Virus record (IMG/VR): IMGVR_UViG_3300025732_000283
Location: 1-22,722 of that record
DNA: 22,722 nt
Direction: 5' to 3' (one strand)
Source: a virus
Made by a program: the position numbers and the translations under genes. Shown piece after piece: positions 20,537 to 22,722 of the stretch (its first letter is position 1; every line of letters begins with the position of its first letter). Under the pieces are notes generated by a model. It did no database searches. It saw nothing but the letters and a program-made list of their open reading frames with translations, and was not told where the DNA came from.

Positions 20537-22366
20537 CTAATACCCCCCTCCTCCGTAACTATCCAACCCTCCGACACCCACATGCTCGACCTTTGAGATC
20601 AATAGCATTCCCAAGCAATCGATCGGATCCTTGGACGCACCCTTCTGCCCATCCCTCCCGGTATGCTCGCTCATGCACCAGATCAAGTTGTGCAGGTCGT
20701 CCACCACGTAGAGCCTCGGCTCGTTCAGTGACGTCAGTGGCTTTGTAGCGTCATAACTCAGGTCCGAGTTGATCGCCGCAGTCCGCTGGTCCACAGGCAC
20801 ACCCGGGGCTGGAATGAACGCCATCCCGTCATCCTGATCGCTAGGCTCGGCCAGCAGGTCAATCAGTGTCGTCCCGCCCTGCTCGCTCAATGCCGGACTG
20901 CCACCCGCCCTTGGGTCAATCAACCGCATCACAGGCTCCCCACGGCCAATCTCTTCCTCGATGGTGCGGAACAACTGCCGGTACTCGATCACGCTCCGAC
21001 CCGCCTCCAACGTCTGAGCCGGACCCGGTTTCCCATCCGCCTTCTCGGATGCCAGAGCCCATTCGCCGTACCCGGTGAAGTCCGGGAACTCACGCACCAC
21101 CACCTTCCGGCCATCCTCGTAGACCAGCATCCACAGGCAGTACCAGTTACGGCTGCCTGCCGGGTCGCAGACCATGTAGAGCGTACCACCATCCGGGATC
21201 TTGCTCCTAGGTATGCAGTGCGTCTCTGGCCGGAACCGCGCGAACGCCTTGCCGATGTTGTCCGAGGCCCAGCCATAGGCACGCGTCAGGATCTGCCCCA
21301 TCGGAGCTCCCACCAGCTTGGACTTCATCTCGTCCCATGGGTTGTAAGGGTTGTCCTCACTGAAGAAGAACACCGTGGACCTATTCTGCTTCTCCAGCCG
21401 CATTACCCTAGGTGCCTTTCCTACCGGCCATGTGGGCAATCCCTGCTTGCCCTTGAGCATCTGCCCGCCATGCCACTCGGTAATCGCCGCCCCACCCGTA
21501 AACTCTTTGTACACGCTCGCCACACCCTCCAGCGGCGTCTGGGTCACCAGCAGCTTACCCCTACGTGTAACCAACCGATACCTCAGCGTATCTACCCAGC
21601 TCTGCGGCACCAGCTCGTCGCACCAGATCAGGTCCGCCTCCCGACCCTCAATCGTGTTCTCCGACTGCGTGTAGTTCAAAAAGTCGCACCTGCTACCGTT
21701 GGGCAAGATGAAGCTCCCGTCGGTGAAGCCGTTCTTCCGGCTGTAGTTCAGATAGTGGATCTTCCCCTTCTTCGTCGCCTTCAAAGCCACCGGTAGGTAC
21801 TGGTAGATCGCAGGCTGCTGTACCGTGACGCTAGTCGCATTGGAGGTATGACAGCACAGCACGTTGCAGTTCTCCTTCGAGAGCAGTGTCTCCACCACCC
21901 GCCTAGCTGCCCACAGGGTCTTCCCAGCTCGGTTACCACCGGAGATCAACAACTCGCTACACTCAGCCCAGACACGGTTCGCCAGCTCCCAATGGTCCGG
22001 CACGAAGCCGTAGGTGTAGGGGTCCGCCTTCTCCAAGAGACACAACTGGGTGCGCTGCTCACGCAACTCCAAGGCTCTGGGATGCTGTGCGCTGACCTTT
22101 GGGATAACCGGATGCTCCGGCTGGCTGTTGTTCCACTCGATCTGGTGCTTCTCGGAACAGAACCGACCAGTCTCGCGGTCTGGGGTAAACGACCGGGAGC
22201 AGATCAGGCAACGTCGTGGGGAGAACTTGGAACGCTTGAGGGACTGGATTGTGATATTTTTTTCGTTTGGGAAATGCGTCGCCTTTGACTGGCTGGCGTT
22301 ATCGTTAATCCCCTCCTCCCCCACGTTATCGTTAATAGTTGCATGATAATTGCTTATGCTTGTCAT
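20537..22366 (-). CDS. terL: Terminase large subunit with N-terminal zinc-finger-like extension
   Basis: This is the packaging motor and nuclease. Walker A is SGGNRAGKT (142-150), Walker B plus catalytic Glu is LIWCDE (246-251), and motif III is TQTP (275-278). The RNase H-like nuclease has acidic residues in MVCDPAG (D401), RLIDPRAG (D484) and KDPIDCLGM (D580, D583). The first 100 residues are unusual: a repeated INDN peptide (11-14 and 20-23), then CLICSRSF...FCSEKH with C53, C56, C70 and H74, a likely zinc knuckle. At 609 aa it is longer than many terminases, which the extension explains. The ATG at 22364-22366 has no Shine-Dalgarno, and a promoter-like sequence lies about 17 bp upstream. 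Confidence 0.9.
   Translation of the reverse strand: MTSISNYHATINDNVGEEGINDNASQSKATHFPNEKNITIQSLKRSKFSPRRCLICSRSFTPDRETGRFCSEKHQIEWNNSQPEHPVIPKVSAQHPRALELREQRTQLCLLEKADPYTYGFVPDHWELANRVWAECSELLISGGNRAGKTLWAARRVVETLLSKENCNVLCCHTSNATSVTVQQPAIYQYLPVALKATKKGKIHYLNYSRKNGFTDGSFILPNGSRCDFLNYTQSENTIEGREADLIWCDELVPQSWVDTLRYRLVTRRGKLLVTQTPLEGVASVYKEFTGGAAITEWHGGQMLKGKQGLPTWPVGKAPRVMRLEKQNRSTVFFFSEDNPYNPWDEMKSKLVGAPMGQILTRAYGWASDNIGKAFARFRPETHCIPRSKIPDGGTLYMVCDPAGSRNWYCLWMLVYEDGRKVVVREFPDFTGYGEWALASEKADGKPGPAQTLEAGRSVIEYRQLFRTIEEEIGRGEPVMRLIDPRAGGSPALSEQGGTTLIDLLAEPSDQDDGMAFIPAPGVPVDQRTAAINSDLSYDATKPLTSLNEPRLYVVDDLHNLIWCMSEHTGRDGQKGASKDPIDCLGMLLISKVEHVGVGGLDSYGGGGY
22298..22336. repeat. Two 12-bp direct repeats, 27-bp period, each with a TTANCGNTAA palindrome
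   Basis: GTTATCGTTAAT occurs at 22298-22309 and again at 22325-22336, inside the 5' end of the large terminase gene. On the coding strand it is ATTAACGATAAC and encodes the repeated INDN peptide; the 15 bp between the copies are purine-rich (read on the minus strand). Each copy includes the palindrome TTATCGTTAA, which recurs in three other places. Exact repetition at DNA level suggests a protein-binding site rather than only a peptide repeat. Confidence 0.6.
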
Positions 22367-22382
22367 AAGAGTGTCTGAACTA

Positions 22383-22412
22383 AATATAATACCTATTGTG
22401 AGTGGTTGTCAG
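22383..22412 (-). promoter_or_regulatory. Candidate sigma70-type promoter before terL
   Basis: On the minus strand, CTGACA (22407-22412) and TATATT (22383-22388) are separated by 18 bp, each matching the consensus at five of six positions. The surrounding 42-bp gap is AT-rich compared with the rest of the window. Transcription would start about 10 bp before the terminase ATG. Palindromic TTANCGNTAA sites lie on both sides (22299-22335 and 22510-22519), which would suit regulation. It is only a pattern match. Confidence 0.4.
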
Positions 22413-22722
22413 GAGCCTTCCGGGAGCACCTCAGCGTTGGTCTCGACCTCGACGACGTCCTGTTGGCCCTTGGTGCCCAGCTCCTTCATTAGGTCCCTGT
22501 GACTCGCCGTTAACGATAAAGAAGCGTGGATTGACGTGGGTTGGCCCTTTAATGTGTTTAACTTATCAATAGCCACAGCCAGCGATATGGGAAGTGTCCT
22601 ACTATCTATCTCCTCGATCGCCGTATCCGCCAGCCTTCTGGTCCCCTTCCAGATAGCCACCTCAAGGAACCCAGTGACGTCTGACCGCCAAGCCTCTTCG
22701 TTGTCCGGGTAGTCCTGTGGCA
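22409..22722 (-). CDS. Terminase small subunit-like protein, 5' end outside window
   Basis: The visible 103 residues are open to the right edge; the GTG at 22660 is an internal Val, because PQDYPDNEEAWRSDVTGFLE continues in frame upstream of it. The core reads VAIWKGTRRLADTAIEEIDS and AVAIDKLNTLKGQPTSIHAS, resembling phage small-terminase or HTH proteins whose helix ends in the pattern GxLxDKxxLLxGxPTS. The last part is acidic (EVETNAEVLPEGS). Position immediately upstream of the large terminase supports recognition of phage DNA for packaging. The N-terminal DNA-binding part lies beyond the edge, so the call is from the second half and context. Confidence 0.65.
   Translation of the reverse strand, partial: PQDYPDNEEAWRSDVTGFLEVAIWKGTRRLADTAIEEIDSRTLPISLAVAIDKLNTLKGQPTSIHASLSLTASHRDLMKELGTKGQQDVVEVETNAEVLPEGS
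22510..22519. promoter_or_regulatory. Palindromic site TTAACGATAA inside the small terminase gene
   Basis: This is a further member of the TTANCGNTAA set, flanked as CCGTTAACGATAAAG, in the coding sequence about 175 bp from the pair at the start of the large terminase. Its location inside the small-terminase-like gene is where packaging (pac) sites are found in headful phages such as P22 and SPP1, so a TerS-binding role is possible. A transcription regulator site is the alternative. Confidence 0.45.

Noticed and set aside
18978-20540. A 520-codon open frame on the plus strand, opposite the portal gene
   Set aside because: It lies antisense to a clearly recognisable portal protein, with Arg/His/Leu-rich low-quality translation and no family resemblance. 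Long antisense frames are common opposite GC-rich genes. The same applies to other plus-strand frames such as 16145-17254 and 13871-14788.
20531-20540. GCAACGCTAA in the terL-portal gap, eight of ten to the palindromic consensus
   Set aside because: Other 8/10 matches occur within coding sequence (for example near 4247 and 5231), so this level of match is not informative.
22409-22660. 83-aa gene starting with GTG at 22660
   Set aside because: Reading frame stays open upstream to the window edge with sensible protein sequence, so the GTG is internal and the gene is truncated by the edge.
1-22722. CRISPR arrays, tRNA genes, insertion sequences, integrase or attachment sites, retroelement or toxin-antitoxin systems
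   Set aside because: Nearly all bases are in overlapping minus-strand genes. I saw no spaced repeat array, cloverleaf, transposase motif or terminal inverted repeats.

Overview
The window looks like the late (morphogenesis) region of a tailed double-stranded DNA phage, most likely a short-tailed (podovirus-type) phage. Every supported gene is on the minus strand, so transcription runs from the right end of the window to the left. Genes overlap by 1-11 nt or are separated by a few bases, and no gene-free stretch exceeds 75 bp. There are no tRNAs, insertion sequences, integrase or replication genes. The podovirus call rests on a T7-like adaptor and nozzle pair, several Ala/Gln-rich virion proteins, and the absence of any tape-measure, tail-tube or sheath gene. 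The host cannot be read from the sequence. Several small families look familiar from aquatic environmental phages, but that is from memory.

Layout in transcription order (right to left). Packaging and head: a small-terminase-like gene cut by the right edge, the large terminase with an N-terminal zinc-finger-like extension, portal, a 79-aa unknown, an acidic scaffold, an SU10/DUF5309-type major capsid protein, and a strong intrinsic terminator. First fibre block: a 121-aa unknown, then 203-aa, 875-aa and 183-aa fibre-like proteins. Small genes and lysis: a 57-aa protein, a DUF7936-like protein, an 82-aa protein, two holin-like membrane proteins, a short amphipathic protein with an overlapping outer-spanin-like lipoprotein, and an 81-aa conserved phage protein. 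No endolysin is seen. Tail: an adaptor with two carbohydrate-binding-like repeats and a 921-aa nozzle-like protein, followed by two paralogous fibre or receptor-binding proteins.

Ejection and accessory block (left end): a 136-aa acetyltransferase-like or gp13-like protein, two Ala/Gln/Gly-rich virion proteins, and a tightly coupled trio (cupin, putative GT-A glycosyltransferase, small alpha-helical protein with a DDxxD motif). A 476-aa virion protein and a truncated further gene complete the block.

The most unusual signals are these. (1) A palindromic 10-mer, TTANCGNTAA, has five exact copies confined to two places, the terS/terL junction and the gap before the scaffold gene. (2) The cupin, glycosyltransferase and DDxxD trio lies inside the ejection-protein block. 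(3) Fibre modules are shared in different combinations among four of the fibre proteins. (4) The terminase carries a zinc-finger-like extension. No known defence or RNA-guided system is visible.
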